Origin: Salinicola halophilus
GTDB taxonomy: Bacteria > Pseudomonadota > Gammaproteobacteria > Pseudomonadales > Halomonadaceae
DNA: 64,000 nucleotides
Reading direction: 5' to 3'
Assembly (NCBI RefSeq): GCF_003206155.1
Contig: NZ_PZJV01000002.1
Span: 248,001 to 312,000, forward strand
The translations under genes were made by a program, and so were the position numbers. This document shows positions 17,709 to 26,011 of this stretch, one piece after another; within the stretch, counting starts at the first letter, position 1, and every line of letters begins with the position of its first letter. The notes beneath the pieces are model-generated. The model did not search any database and had not been told where the DNA came from. It saw nothing but the letters and a program-made list of their open reading frames with translations.

Positions 17709-18965
17709 TCAGCGGTACCACAGCACGAGGCCGGGGAAGACAAGAAACAGTGCCAGCAGGGCCAGCAGCGTGAAATAGAAGGGCAGCAGGCTCTTGACCA
17801 GACTCTCCATGCCCACCTTGCCCACGCCGCAGCCGACGTAGAGCACCGTGCCCACCGGCGGGGTGATCAGCCCGATCCCCAGCACGAAGGACATCAGCAC
17901 CCCGAAGTAGACCGGATCGATGCCGAGCTTCACCACCACCGGCGTCATCAGCGGGGCGAGGATCACCATCGCCGGGGTCAGGTCCATGAAGAACCCCACC
18001 ACCAGCAGAAAGGCGGTGAGCAGCAGGAGCAGCAGAAACTGGTTGTCGGTCACCGCGGAGAGCGTCGTCACCAGCGTCTGCGGAATCATGTTCGCGGTCA
18101 GCAGCCACGCCAGCACGCTGGCGAACGCCAGCAGCAGCATCACCACGCCGGTGAGGCGCCCGGTATTGATGCAGAGCTGGAAGAAGCGCTTGAGCGTGAG
18201 GCTGCGATAGATCACGAACGACACCACGAAGGCGTAGACTAGCGCGATCGCCGCGCTTTCCGTGGGCGTGAAGACCCCTGAAAGAATCCCGCCAACGATG
18301 ATCACCGGCAGCAGCAGCGCGAAGATCGACTCCTTCAGGGCGCTGGCGAGTTCCGGAAACGAGAACGGCTGGCCGCGCCCGTTCTTGCGCGACTGCACGT
18401 AGGTGGTCACCGCCAGCCCCAGGGTGATCAGCACTCCCGGTACGATCCCCGCCAGGAACAGCTGAGAGATCGAGGTATTGGTCACCACGCCGTAGAGAAT
18501 CATGGGAATGGAGGGCGGAATGATGATTCCCACCACGGACGCCGCGACCACGATTGCCGTCGCCAGCGGGGCGCTGTAGCGATGCTGCTTCATCGGCCCG
18601 ATCATCATGCTGCCCACCGCCGACGCGTCGGCGACCGCCGAGCCGCTGATCCCACCGAAGAACATCGAGGTGAGTACCGCCACCTGACCCAGGCCGCCGG
18701 CGACGAACCCCACCAGGGCGCTTGCCAGTCGTACCAGTCGGGTGGCGATGCCGCCTTCGCTCATCACCTCGCCGACCAGGATGAACAGCGGAATGGCGAG
18801 CAGCGGGAAGGAGTCGAGACCGTTGACCGCCTGGGAGATCAGCGGCGAGAGCGCATAGTCCGCCGAGAAGAAGATGAACAGCGTGATGGCCGCGAGGCCG
18901 AAGGAGATCGGCATGCCGATGACGATGCAGATCGCCAGGCCGATCAGAATGCTCCAGAGAATCAT
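17709..18965 (-). CDS. dctM: TRAP transporter large permease (DctM)
   Basis: A 418-aa inner-membrane protein with about 12 hydrophobic segments. It has the DctM signatures LAIPLFILVGEVMSEGG (~residues 55-71), SGSAVADASAVGS (~110-122) and IPPSIPMILYG. It forms the sodium-coupled channel of a tripartite ATP-independent periplasmic transporter with the two genes upstream. Its start overlaps the dctQ stop by 4 nt. The substrate is likely a sugar acid, given the linked L-fuconate-dehydratase-type gene. Confidence 0.93.
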   Translation of the reverse strand: MILWSILIGLAICIVIGMPISFGLAAITLFIFFSADYALSPLISQAVNGLDSFPLLAIPLFILVGEVMSEGGIATRLVRLASALVGFVAGGLGQVAVLTSMFFGGISGSAVADASAVGSMMIGPMKQHRYSAPLATAIVVAASVVGIIIPPSIPMILYGVVTNTSISQLFLAGIVPGVLITLGLAVTTYVQSRKNGRGQPFSFPELASALKESIFALLLPVIIVGGILSGVFTPTESAAIALVYAFVVSFVIYRSLTLKRFFQLCINTGRLTGVVMLLLAFASVLAWLLTANMIPQTLVTTLSAVTDNQFLLLLLLTAFLLVVGFFMDLTPAMVILAPLMTPVVVKLGIDPVYFGVLMSFVLGIGLITPPVGTVLYVGCGVGKVGMESLVKSLLPFYFTLLALLALFLVFPGLVLWYR

Positions 18966-19450
18966 GGCGTCTTCCCTCGCAGCAGTGAGACCAGCGCCAC
19001 GCTATTGGCGATGAGTGTCAGGATCGCCATGACCGGCATGGCGCTGTACAGAAAGGCGTGGGGAATACCCAGCATCGGCGTGGCGCTCATGTAGCCGCCG
19101 ATCAGTTCGTTGAATCCCAGCAGCACGCAGATACAGACGACGTAGATGATGGCGATGGCGAGCAGCGCCAGCGCCTTGCGCAGGCCCGCGGGGGCCTTGT
19201 CGCGAAAATAGGTGACGGCGACGTGCTCGTTGTCGAGACTGCCGACGCCGGCCCCGAGCAGCACCAGCCAGATGAAGAGCACCCGGGAGAGTTCTTCCGC
19301 CCAGGTGTAGGAGTAGTTGAGCACGTAGCGGCCGAAGACGTTGGCGGTCACGCAGAAGACAACGCCCAGCACCAGGATCCCCAGGGCGATCTCGAGGGTC
19401 AGTTTGAGCCAGCCGAGCAGCGGTCGGGCAGCGGTTAAGTCGGCGTTCAT
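18962..19450 (-). CDS. dctQ: TRAP transporter small permease (DctQ)
   Basis: A 162-aa four-helix membrane protein with the DctQ motif YTWAEELSRVLFIWLVLLGAG (~residues 43-63) and a charged N-terminus. It is the small permease partner of the DctM protein encoded immediately downstream (4-nt overlap). AGGAAG precedes the ATG. Between it and the upstream dctP gene is a 194-bp gap holding a 30-bp tandem repeat. Confidence 0.92.
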   Translation of the reverse strand: MNADLTAARPLLGWLKLTLEIALGILVLGVVFCVTANVFGRYVLNYSYTWAEELSRVLFIWLVLLGAGVGSLDNEHVAVTYFRDKAPAGLRKALALLAIAIIYVVCICVLLGFNELIGGYMSATPMLGIPHAFLYSAMPVMAILTLIANSVALVSLLRGKTP

Positions 19451-19530
19451 CGTGGGCTTCCTCGACGAAGGAACGAAGGGCGAGCGCCGGTGACGGTCGA
19501 AAACGCCCGCCGCCGGGCTCGATCGAAGGC

Positions 19531-19620
19531 GAGCGTCATCGGGCTCGTTGAACCGACAGCGAGCGTCATCGGGCTCGTTGAGCCGACAGCGAGCGTCATT
19601 GGGCTCGATAAAGAGCGAGG
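19531..19620 (-). repeat. 30-bp tandem repeat between dctP and dctQ
   Basis: Three consecutive 30-bp units start at 19531, 19561 and 19591. The first two differ at one position; the third diverges in its second half. Each begins GAGCGTCAT and contains GGGCTCG. A degenerate fourth copy may lie just before. On the transcribed (minus) strand the array begins about 25 nt after the dctP stop codon. Confidence 0.88.
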
Positions 19621-19644
19621 CCGCGCATCGGCGGCCCCGACGGG

Positions 19645-20742
19645 TTACTGTTGTTCGGCGCTCGCCTCATCGCGAATGCTGTCGATCAGGTCGCCGCCGA
19701 TCTTGTCGCGCCACTGGGCGTAGACCGGTTCCAGCGTCTCCTGGAAGACCGCGACCTGCTCCGGCGTCAGCGTGGTGATCTCCATGCCGCTGTCGGCCAG
19801 ATCCTGCTTGATCTGATCGCTCATGCTGCGGCTCACCTCACGCTCGTACTCGCCCATGTCGGTCGCCGCTTCGCGCAGCAGCTGCTGGTAGCTCTCCGGC
19901 AGACGGTTCCAGAAGCGCTCGGAGACCAGCGTGATGAACGGCGTGTAGACGTGATTGGTTTCCGTGGCGTACTGCTGGACCTCGTTGAAGCGTGAGGACT
20001 TGATGGTGTTCCACGGGTTCTCCTGGCCGTCGACCACGTTCTGCTCCAGCGCGGTGAAGAGCTCGGCGAAGGACATCGGTGTCGGGTTGGCCCCCAGTGT
20101 GCGCCAGATGTCGAGGTGGATCGGGTTCTGCATGGTCCGGATCTTTAGCCCCTCGAGATCGCTCGGCTCGCTGACCGCCACGCCGCTGTCGGTGAGCTGG
20201 CGATAGCCGTTCTCCGCCCAGCCGATGGCGACCAGCCCCTTGGACGAGGCCTCTTCGAGCATCTGCTGGCCGATCTCGCCGTCGAGTACGCGGTCGGCGT
20301 CTTCCGGCTGCGGGAACAGGAACGGCAGGTCGAAGACCGCGAACTGCGGGAACATGCTGACCATCGGCGAGGTCGACGGCGCGGTCATCTCGAGCGTTCC
20401 CGCCTGCAGCGCGCTGACGGACTGGAGATCGTCACCCAGCTGGGCGCTGTGGAACGCCTCGACCGTGATGTGGCCGTCGCCGCGCTCTTCGACGATCTTC
20501 TTGAAGTACTCGAGCCCGCGGTACTGGGCGCTGGACTGGGTCAGGCCGATGTTGAACTTGAGGTTGTAGTCGTTGCCGTCGCCCTCGACGACGTCGCCCT
20601 GGACCTCGGGTATCGGCGGCATCTCGGTGGCCGCGTGGGCGGCAACGGCGGTGAAGCTCATGGCGGCTGCGGTGACCAGCGCGGCGAACGGTCGCCCGGC
20701 CCGCTGGGCGAGATGGGAGAATGGGAGTGCGGTTGTTTTCAT
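19645..20742 (-). CDS. dctP: TRAP transporter periplasmic solute-binding protein (DctP)
   Basis: A 365-aa exported protein with a signal peptide (~residues 1-38, cleavage near AAHAATE) and the DctP-family fold. Recognisable parts are FNIGLTQSSAQYRGLEYFKKIVEERGDG, the LEGLKIRTMQNPIHLDIWRTLGANPTPMSFAELF ligand-binding block (with the conserved Arg for the substrate carboxylate) and QNVVDGQENPW. It captures an organic or sugar acid and delivers it to DctQM. AGGAG precedes the ATG. It lies 90 nt downstream of the L-fuconate dehydratase gene. Confidence 0.93.
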   Translation of the reverse strand: MKTTALPFSHLAQRAGRPFAALVTAAAMSFTAVAAHAATEMPPIPEVQGDVVEGDGNDYNLKFNIGLTQSSAQYRGLEYFKKIVEERGDGHITVEAFHSAQLGDDLQSVSALQAGTLEMTAPSTSPMVSMFPQFAVFDLPFLFPQPEDADRVLDGEIGQQMLEEASSKGLVAIGWAENGYRQLTDSGVAVSEPSDLEGLKIRTMQNPIHLDIWRTLGANPTPMSFAELFTALEQNVVDGQENPWNTIKSSRFNEVQQYATETNHVYTPFITLVSERFWNRLPESYQQLLREAATDMGEYEREVSRSMSDQIKQDLADSGMEITTLTPEQVAVFQETLEPVYAQWRDKIGGDLIDSIRDEASAEQQ

Positions 20743-20832
20743 CGTTGGACTCCTGACTGGCGCGAGTGCGTTGTGGGTCTTGCGTCCTCGCCGGCGCGCG
20801 GGCGTCGGCGACGTTCCTGCGGGTGAAACGGG

Positions 20833-22149
20833 TCAGTCGGTCGCCGGGGCATCCCGCCAGGCGGGCCCCTCGGGGAAACGGTGCTCGGCGAGCGATTCGG
20901 GCTTCATGGTCACGCCGTAGCCCGGGGCGTCGGGAACCCGATAGCGGCCGGCGCGGATGGTGACCGGGTCGACGAAATGCTCGTGCAGGTGATCGACGTA
21001 CTCCAGCAGGCGTCCGTCGAGCTCGCCGGAGACGGCGATGTAGTCGAACATCGAGATGTGCTGGGTGTATTCGCAGAGTCCCACGCCGCCACCGTGGGGA
21101 CAGACGGGAATGCCGTACTTCGCCGCCAGCAGCACCACGACGATCACCTCGTTGAGACCGCCGAGGCGCGCCGCGTCGAGCTGGCAGTAGTCGAGCGCTT
21201 CGGCCTGGAAGAACTGCTTGAACATCACCCGGTTGTGACAGTGCTCGCCCGTCGCCACGCCGATGGTCTTAAGCTCACGGCGGATCTGGGCATGGCCGAG
21301 GATATCGTCGGGACTGGTGGGCTCCTCGATCCAGTGCGGATCGAATTCGGCGAGCCGGCGCATGTTGTCGATCGCCTCCTGGACGTCCCACATCTGGTTG
21401 GCGTCCATCATCAGCGTGCGATCCGCGCCGATCTCCTCGCGCAGGATGGCGGCGCGGCGGCGGTCCTCGTCGATGTCGCCGCCGACCTTCTGCTTGAAGT
21501 GCGCCCACCCCTCGGCCAGCGCCTCGCGGCAGAGCGTACGCATCTTCTCTTCCGAGTACCCCAGCCAGCCAGCGGAGGTGGTGTAGCCGGGGTAGCCGTG
21601 CTCGCGCAGATAGGCTTCACGCTCGGCCTTGCCGCTGCGTTTGGCTTCGAGCAGCGCGATCGCCTCGTCCGGGGTGAGCGCATCGGTAATGAAGCGAAAG
21701 TCGAGACACGAGACCAGCTCCGCGGGGCTCATGTCCGCGAGCAGCTTCCAGACCGGCTTGCCCTCGTGCTTGGCCCAGAGATCCCACACGGCGTTGACCA
21801 TCGCCGAGCAGGCGAGGTGGATGACGCCCTTTTCCGGGCCGAGCCAGCGAAGCTGACTGTCGCCGCTGGTGAGGTCGCGCCAGAATTCGCCCATGTTCGC
21901 GGTGATCGACTCGAGCGTTCGCCCCTCGAGGCGCGATGCCAGAGAGTTCACCGCCGCCACGCAGATCTCGTTGCCGCGGCCGATAGTGAAGGTGAGACCG
22001 TGGCCCTCGAGGCCGTCATCGGCGTCGGTATGCAGGGTGACGTAGGTCGCCGAGTAGTCCGGCGCGGCGTTCATGGCGTCCGAGCCATCGAGCGCTCGCG
22101 AGGTGGGAAACCGGATATCCTGCACGTCGACACGTTGAATTCTCGGCAT
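20833..22149 (-). CDS. fucD: L-fuconate dehydratase (enolase superfamily)
   Basis: A 438-aa mandelate-racemase-subgroup enolase closely resembling the characterised Xanthomonas L-fuconate dehydratase. Shared blocks are VQDIRFPTSRALDGSDAMN (~residues 8-26), LRWLGPEKGV and the YTTSAGWLGYSEEK loop. Catalytic elements are FKQKVGG (KxK bases), MMDANQ, WIEEPTSPDD, TGEH and CPHGGGVGLCEY (catalytic His). It dehydrates L-fuconate to 2-keto-3-deoxy-L-fuconate; the family can also accept L-galactonate, D-arabinonate or D-altronate. First gene of a six-gene operon (TRAP, FAD oxidoreductase, GarR-like). It supplies the one step missing from the L-fucose operon at 43.4-50.4 kb. Confidence 0.92.
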   Translation of the reverse strand: MPRIQRVDVQDIRFPTSRALDGSDAMNAAPDYSATYVTLHTDADDGLEGHGLTFTIGRGNEICVAAVNSLASRLEGRTLESITANMGEFWRDLTSGDSQLRWLGPEKGVIHLACSAMVNAVWDLWAKHEGKPVWKLLADMSPAELVSCLDFRFITDALTPDEAIALLEAKRSGKAEREAYLREHGYPGYTTSAGWLGYSEEKMRTLCREALAEGWAHFKQKVGGDIDEDRRRAAILREEIGADRTLMMDANQMWDVQEAIDNMRRLAEFDPHWIEEPTSPDDILGHAQIRRELKTIGVATGEHCHNRVMFKQFFQAEALDYCQLDAARLGGLNEVIVVVLLAAKYGIPVCPHGGGVGLCEYTQHISMFDYIAVSGELDGRLLEYVDHLHEHFVDPVTIRAGRYRVPDAPGYGVTMKPESLAEHRFPEGPAWRDAPATD

Positions 22150-22638
22150 CGGCTGCGCGCTCCTTGTCTTGGTGACGCTTGGGGTAAAAAGACGTTCGTC
22201 GAAGTCCCGGGCGTGGCTTTCGTGGTGATTTCCGAGCCGTGATCGCCTCGATATGACCCACGCGAATCGCGGTTGAATCGCGGAAAAAAAAGGCCGGTAA
22301 CCCCCCGGTTTTTAGACCGTTAATCGGTCTCGAAACGCTTTCTATCGGTAACGATCGTTGCTGCATCGAGGCGTCAACGGCTGACGATTGCCCCGCGGCC
22401 GTCAAGAAAAATCCCCGTCACGACGGTGATGCGATACAAGGCGTTTCGTCGGCGACCTTTTATTCGTCTATCGGTCGAGAGCGAAATACCGGGTTGCGCT
22501 AAGTGACCGGCAGGGAACGTGATCTCGACGTCGAATTCAGCGTACGGGAGGCAAGCGAGCTTTCACCAATCGTTTTTTTTGCCACCTGAATAACGCAGGG
22601 TTATCGTCTGTGACCAAAGCCTATGAGTGAAAAGATCG
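22150..22638. promoter_or_regulatory. Divergent control region fucD/LysR
   Basis: About 490 bp without a gene, AT-richer than its flanks. A short palindrome AGACCG-TTAAT-CGGTCT (22314-22330) is a candidate operator for the adjacent LysR protein. An A-run (22284-22291) and a T-run near 22570 are visible, but no unambiguous promoter boxes. Confidence 0.5.
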
Positions 22639-23598
22639 ATGTCCCACGATAGTCGAATTCACATCAAGAGCTGGTTGCGAACCAAGCACCTGGTGCTGCT
22701 GGTCGCGCTCGACGAAAGTCGTAATCTTCACGCCACCTCGCGACGTATGAGCATGAGTCAGCCGGCGGCGAGCAAGATGCTAAAGGACATCGAGAATTTC
22801 TTCGGCATGACGCTCTTTCTGCGTCAGCCGCGCAGCATGGAGCCTACCGAGGCGGGCCGGCTGCTGGTGCGCTATGCGCGCAGCATTCTCAACGACACCG
22901 ACCGGCTGATCGACGACCTCGTTTCGCTGCGCGAAGGCGGGCAGGGCAATCTGGTGATCGGTGCGGTGCCCGGAGCGGCACCGGTGCTGCTGCCGCAGGC
23001 GATCAACGCGCTCAAGCGTGAGCGCCCGCGCCTGGTGGTGCGCGTGTTCGAGAACTCGAGCGATCAACTGCTGGGGGAGCTCGAGTACAAGCGGCTCGAC
23101 GTGGTGATCGGTCGGCTCACCGACCCCGCCCAGCGGCATCTGTTCGACTTCGAACCGCTGATGGCCGAGCCCGTCTCGCTGGTGGTGCGCGCCGATCATC
23201 CGCTGGTGTCCACCTCCGACGAGGCGGCCGCCCGCGTGCCGACGCTTGCCGAGATCGTGCGCTGGCCGTGGGTGATGCATCCCATACAGAGCCCAATGCG
23301 GGGGCGTTTCGAGGCCGCACTGGCGGAGGCGGGCGTCGCGTCGCCGCGCAATGTCATCGAGACCACCTCGACGCAGACGACGCTGCAGCTCGTCGGCTCC
23401 TCCGACGCCATCGCCCTGATGCCGACCTCGGTGCTGCGTACCGCCGTCTCCGCCGGGCGATTCGTGGCGCTGCCGCTCACCGTGGGCGAGCCGCTCGGCT
23501 ACTACGGCATCCTCACGCGCAAGGGGGAGGAGCGCCCGGAGGTGGTGCGGGCGTTCCTGGAGAGACTCGAGGCGCTGGAGCGCGCCGGCCAGGGTTGA
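22639..23598 (+). CDS. LysR family regulator, probable controller of the fucD-TRAP operon
   Basis: The 319-aa product has an N-terminal winged helix-turn-helix (WLRTKHLVLLVALDESRNLHATSRRMSMSQPAASKMLKDIENFFG, ~residues 10-55) and a LysR effector-binding domain. The opening resembles the sugar-acid/galactose-binding-regulator branch of LysR proteins. It is divergent from the fucD operon with ~490 bp between, the classic arrangement for a LysR activator. The ATG at 22639 is preferred; an in-frame GTG at 22627 would add four residues, and neither has a strong Shine-Dalgarno site. A 14-bp tandem repeat follows the stop. Confidence 0.88.
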   Translation: MSHDSRIHIKSWLRTKHLVLLVALDESRNLHATSRRMSMSQPAASKMLKDIENFFGMTLFLRQPRSMEPTEAGRLLVRYARSILNDTDRLIDDLVSLREGGQGNLVIGAVPGAAPVLLPQAINALKRERPRLVVRVFENSSDQLLGELEYKRLDVVIGRLTDPAQRHLFDFEPLMAEPVSLVVRADHPLVSTSDEAAARVPTLAEIVRWPWVMHPIQSPMRGRFEAALAEAGVASPRNVIETTSTQTTLQLVGSSDAIALMPTSVLRTAVSAGRFVALPLTVGEPLGYYGILTRKGEERPEVVRAFLERLEALERAGQG

Positions 23599-23601
23599 CC
23601 C

Positions 23602-23634
23602 GATCCGGGCTGACCGATCCGGGCTGACCCGATC
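23602..23634 (+). repeat. 14-bp tandem repeat after the LysR stop
   Basis: GATCCGGGCTGACC occurs at 23602-23615 and 23616-23629, with partial copies on both sides. The upstream partial copy includes the TGA stop of the LysR gene. On the other strand it abuts the end of the FAH gene (stop at 23633). Confidence 0.75.
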
Positions 23635-24853
23635 AGCGCCCGGCGAGGTGGGCGATCAGCGCGCCGATCCCGAAGCTCCACGGCGGCAGTCGGTCGCTGC
23701 GATCGACCACGTTGGTCAGCTTGCCGAGGGTCGGGGTCGAGATGGTGACGCGATCATTGATGTGATGCGTGAAGCCCTGGCCCTCGCCGTCGCGATCCTG
23801 GATCGGCGAGAACATGGTGCCGAGAAACAGCATGAAGCCGTCGGGATACTGGTGATGGGCGCCGCGGGTCTGGTGCACTAGGTCCAGCGGATCGCGGCTG
23901 ATCTCGCGCATGTCGCTCTCGCCCTCGAGCACGAAATCGTCGTCGTCGCCTTCGATGCGCAGCGAGACCTTCGCCGCGCGCACGTCGTCGAGACCGAAAG
24001 TGTCGTCGAACAGCCGGATGAACGGGCCGATGGCGCAGGAGGCGTTGTTGTCCTTCGCCTTGCCCAGCAGCAGAGCGCTGCGTCCCTCGATGTCGCGCAG
24101 ATTGACGTCGTTGCCGAGCGTCGCCCCGCGCGGCTCGCCGGCGGCGTCGACGGCGAGCACGATCTCCGGCTCCGGGTTGTTCCACTTCGAGGCCGGATGC
24201 AGGCCCACCCGGGCGCCGTGACCCACCGAGGAGAGCGGCTGCGACTTGGTGAAGACCTCCGCGTCGGGGCCGATCCCCACCTCCATGTACTGCGACCAGC
24301 CGCCCCGCGCCTGAAGCTGTGCCTTCAGCGCCATCGCCTCGTCCGAGCCGGGGCGAATCCGTGACAGATCGCCGCCGATCAGCGTCTGGATCTCGTCGCG
24401 AAGCGCCGCCGCGCGATTGAGGTCGCCGCCGGCCTGCTCCTCGATCACCCGCTCGAGCAGACTCACCGCGAAGGTGACCCCGCACGCCTTGATCGCCTGG
24501 AGGTCGCAGGGCGCGAGCAGCGAGGGCACCGACGATGAGGCGCCCTCGCCGGCGTTGGCGAGAATCTCGTCCAGGGCGCCGATGTCGGGCGCGTCGGCAT
24601 CGCGAGCGAGCTCGGCGGCATCGCGGCGCTCGAGCAGCTCGGAGACCGTGGCGACGTGGGCGGAGAGATCGACCAGTCGCTCACCGCGCACGGCGACCAC
24701 CGCCGGGCCGTCGCCACGGCCGTCACCGCGCTGGTCGCGGGGTAGCCAGACGCGGCCGATCAGCAGCGCGCGCTCGGCATCGGTGGGGAGCGTGTCGGTA
24801 GAGCGTGTGTCGGTAGAGAGAGCGTCGATCGACGGGGCGGCATGACGGGGCAT
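23633..24853 (-). CDS. Fumarylacetoacetase-fold 2-keto-3-deoxypentonate dehydratase-like protein
   Basis: A 406-aa FAH-superfamily enzyme with N-terminal extension and a C-terminal catalytic domain. It contains LQAIKACGVTFAVSLLERVIEEQ (~residues 137-159), MEVGIGPDAEVFTKSQPLSSVGHG, the metal-binding EPEIVLAVD and GNDVNLRDIEGRSALLLGKAKDNNAS. This type of long FAH protein resembles XylX and related 2-keto-3-deoxy-xylonate/arabinonate dehydratases, which form alpha-ketoglutarate semialdehyde. Its neighbours (pentonate-dehydratase-like gene, GguC, tct transporter) agree with that. The first ~25 residues are a degenerate STDT/PTD repeat unlikely to be structured. Last gene of the tctCBA-ldh operon. 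Confidence 0.82.
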   Translation of the reverse strand: MPRHAAPSIDALSTDTRSTDTLPTDAERALLIGRVWLPRDQRGDGRGDGPAVVAVRGERLVDLSAHVATVSELLERRDAAELARDADAPDIGALDEILANAGEGASSSVPSLLAPCDLQAIKACGVTFAVSLLERVIEEQAGGDLNRAAALRDEIQTLIGGDLSRIRPGSDEAMALKAQLQARGGWSQYMEVGIGPDAEVFTKSQPLSSVGHGARVGLHPASKWNNPEPEIVLAVDAAGEPRGATLGNDVNLRDIEGRSALLLGKAKDNNASCAIGPFIRLFDDTFGLDDVRAAKVSLRIEGDDDDFVLEGESDMREISRDPLDLVHQTRGAHHQYPDGFMLFLGTMFSPIQDRDGEGQGFTHHINDRVTISTPTLGKLTNVVDRSDRLPPWSFGIGALIAHLAGR

Positions 24854-24955
24854 GAAGGCTCCTGAAAGAAAAGCGAACGATGGAAGAGAGAGTGAAAACA
24901 GAACACGTTCGACGCACCGGGGCCGGCACGACGCCAGACCCGGCGCGTCGAAGAC

Positions 24956-26011
24956 TTAGCCGAAGGCGGTCTGTCCGGCCAGCGACGAGCCCTGGACCGC
25001 CTCGCGCAGCGAGTCGAGCACGTCCTGGGGCAGTTCGAGTCCGTTTTCCATTGCCGCCCGGCGTCGTGCGAGGGCGGCCTCGCCCGGCAGGCGAACCGGG
25101 CGCTCGGGGTCGGCCGGGCGCGAGCCGTGGCACTGTCGGGCAAGGTGGTCGGTCTCGTCGAGGAAGGCATCCGTGCCGCCGAATTTCGCCGGGTCGATCA
25201 CCATCACCATGACGGACGCGCCCCAGCCTTCCGGCGAGTCCTTGCGCCCGAAACCCGAGAGCGCCGAAGTCAGCGCCTCCACCATCAGCCCCAGCGCGAA
25301 CCCCTTGTGACCGAAAGCGAGCTCGCCCAGCGGCAGGATGCTGCCCGGCGGCTCGGCAAAGTAGTCCTCCGGGTCGGCGCTCGCTTCACCGTGACCGGTG
25401 AGGATCGCCGGATGCGCAAGCCGCTCGCCGGCGGCGCGAGTCTTGGCGACGGTGCCGTTGGTGATCGTCGACATGCTCACGTCGATCAAAAGTGGCTGTT
25501 CGCGACCGGGGATGCCGATCGCCAGCGGGTTCGGCGTGTAGACCCGGTCCAGCCCGCCGAACGGCGCCACCGAGGCGACCGCCGGGTCGGAGGTGAGAAT
25601 CAGCGGCATCAGATTCGCCTCGACCAGCGGCTGCAGATAGGCGGCCAGGCAGGCGATGTGGTGCGAGCGCTTGAGGCTCACCATGCCGATGCCGAAGGTG
25701 GCCGCCGCTTCCCGGCACTGATCGAGGGCGCGGCGCACCAGATAGGGCCCCAGCAGGTAGTGGCCGTCGAAGAGCGCCGCTACCGGGCTGGTCTGATGGA
25801 TCTCGAGTCGGGCCGGGTCGCCGCTGGCATGGCCGGCCGCGAGATCCTTGAGATAGCCGTTGGCGAGTTTGACGCCGTGGGTGTGGTGGCCGAGCAGGTC
25901 GCCCTCGACCAGCACCTCGGCGGTGATGGCGGCGACCTCCGGGGCGGCGCCGCGCTCGACGAAGAGCGTCTTCAGGGTGTCGCGCAGATCAAAGGCATCA
26001 TGGCGTGTCAT
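24956..26011 (-). CDS. Ldh family (malate/L-sulfolactate-type) NAD(P) oxidoreductase
   Basis: A 351-aa member of the type-2 malate/L-lactate dehydrogenase family (YbiC/YlbC/DlgD-like), distinct from Rossmann-fold LDHs. Family motifs are LLGHHTHGVKLANGYLKDL (~residues 34-52), SHHIACLAAYLQPLVEANL (~114-132), TPNPLAIGIPG and GFALGLMVEALTSALSG. Such enzymes reduce 2-keto acids such as 2,3-diketo-L-gulonate or oxidise the matching hydroxy acids. The gene overlaps tctA by 14 nt, so it is translationally coupled to the transporter and likely acts on the imported acid. Substrate unknown. Confidence 0.87.
   Translation of the reverse strand: MTRHDAFDLRDTLKTLFVERGAAPEVAAITAEVLVEGDLLGHHTHGVKLANGYLKDLAAGHASGDPARLEIHQTSPVAALFDGHYLLGPYLVRRALDQCREAAATFGIGMVSLKRSHHIACLAAYLQPLVEANLMPLILTSDPAVASVAPFGGLDRVYTPNPLAIGIPGREQPLLIDVSMSTITNGTVAKTRAAGERLAHPAILTGHGEASADPEDYFAEPPGSILPLGELAFGHKGFALGLMVEALTSALSGFGRKDSPEGWGASVMVMVIDPAKFGGTDAFLDETDHLARQCHGSRPADPERPVRLPGEAALARRRAAMENGLELPQDVLDSLREAVQGSSLAGQTAFG

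Noticed and set aside
22314-22330. AGACCG-TTAAT-CGGTCT as an intrinsic terminator
   Set aside because: The stem is only 6 bp, there is no T-run after it in either direction, and it lies between divergent genes where no terminator is needed. An operator role is more plausible.
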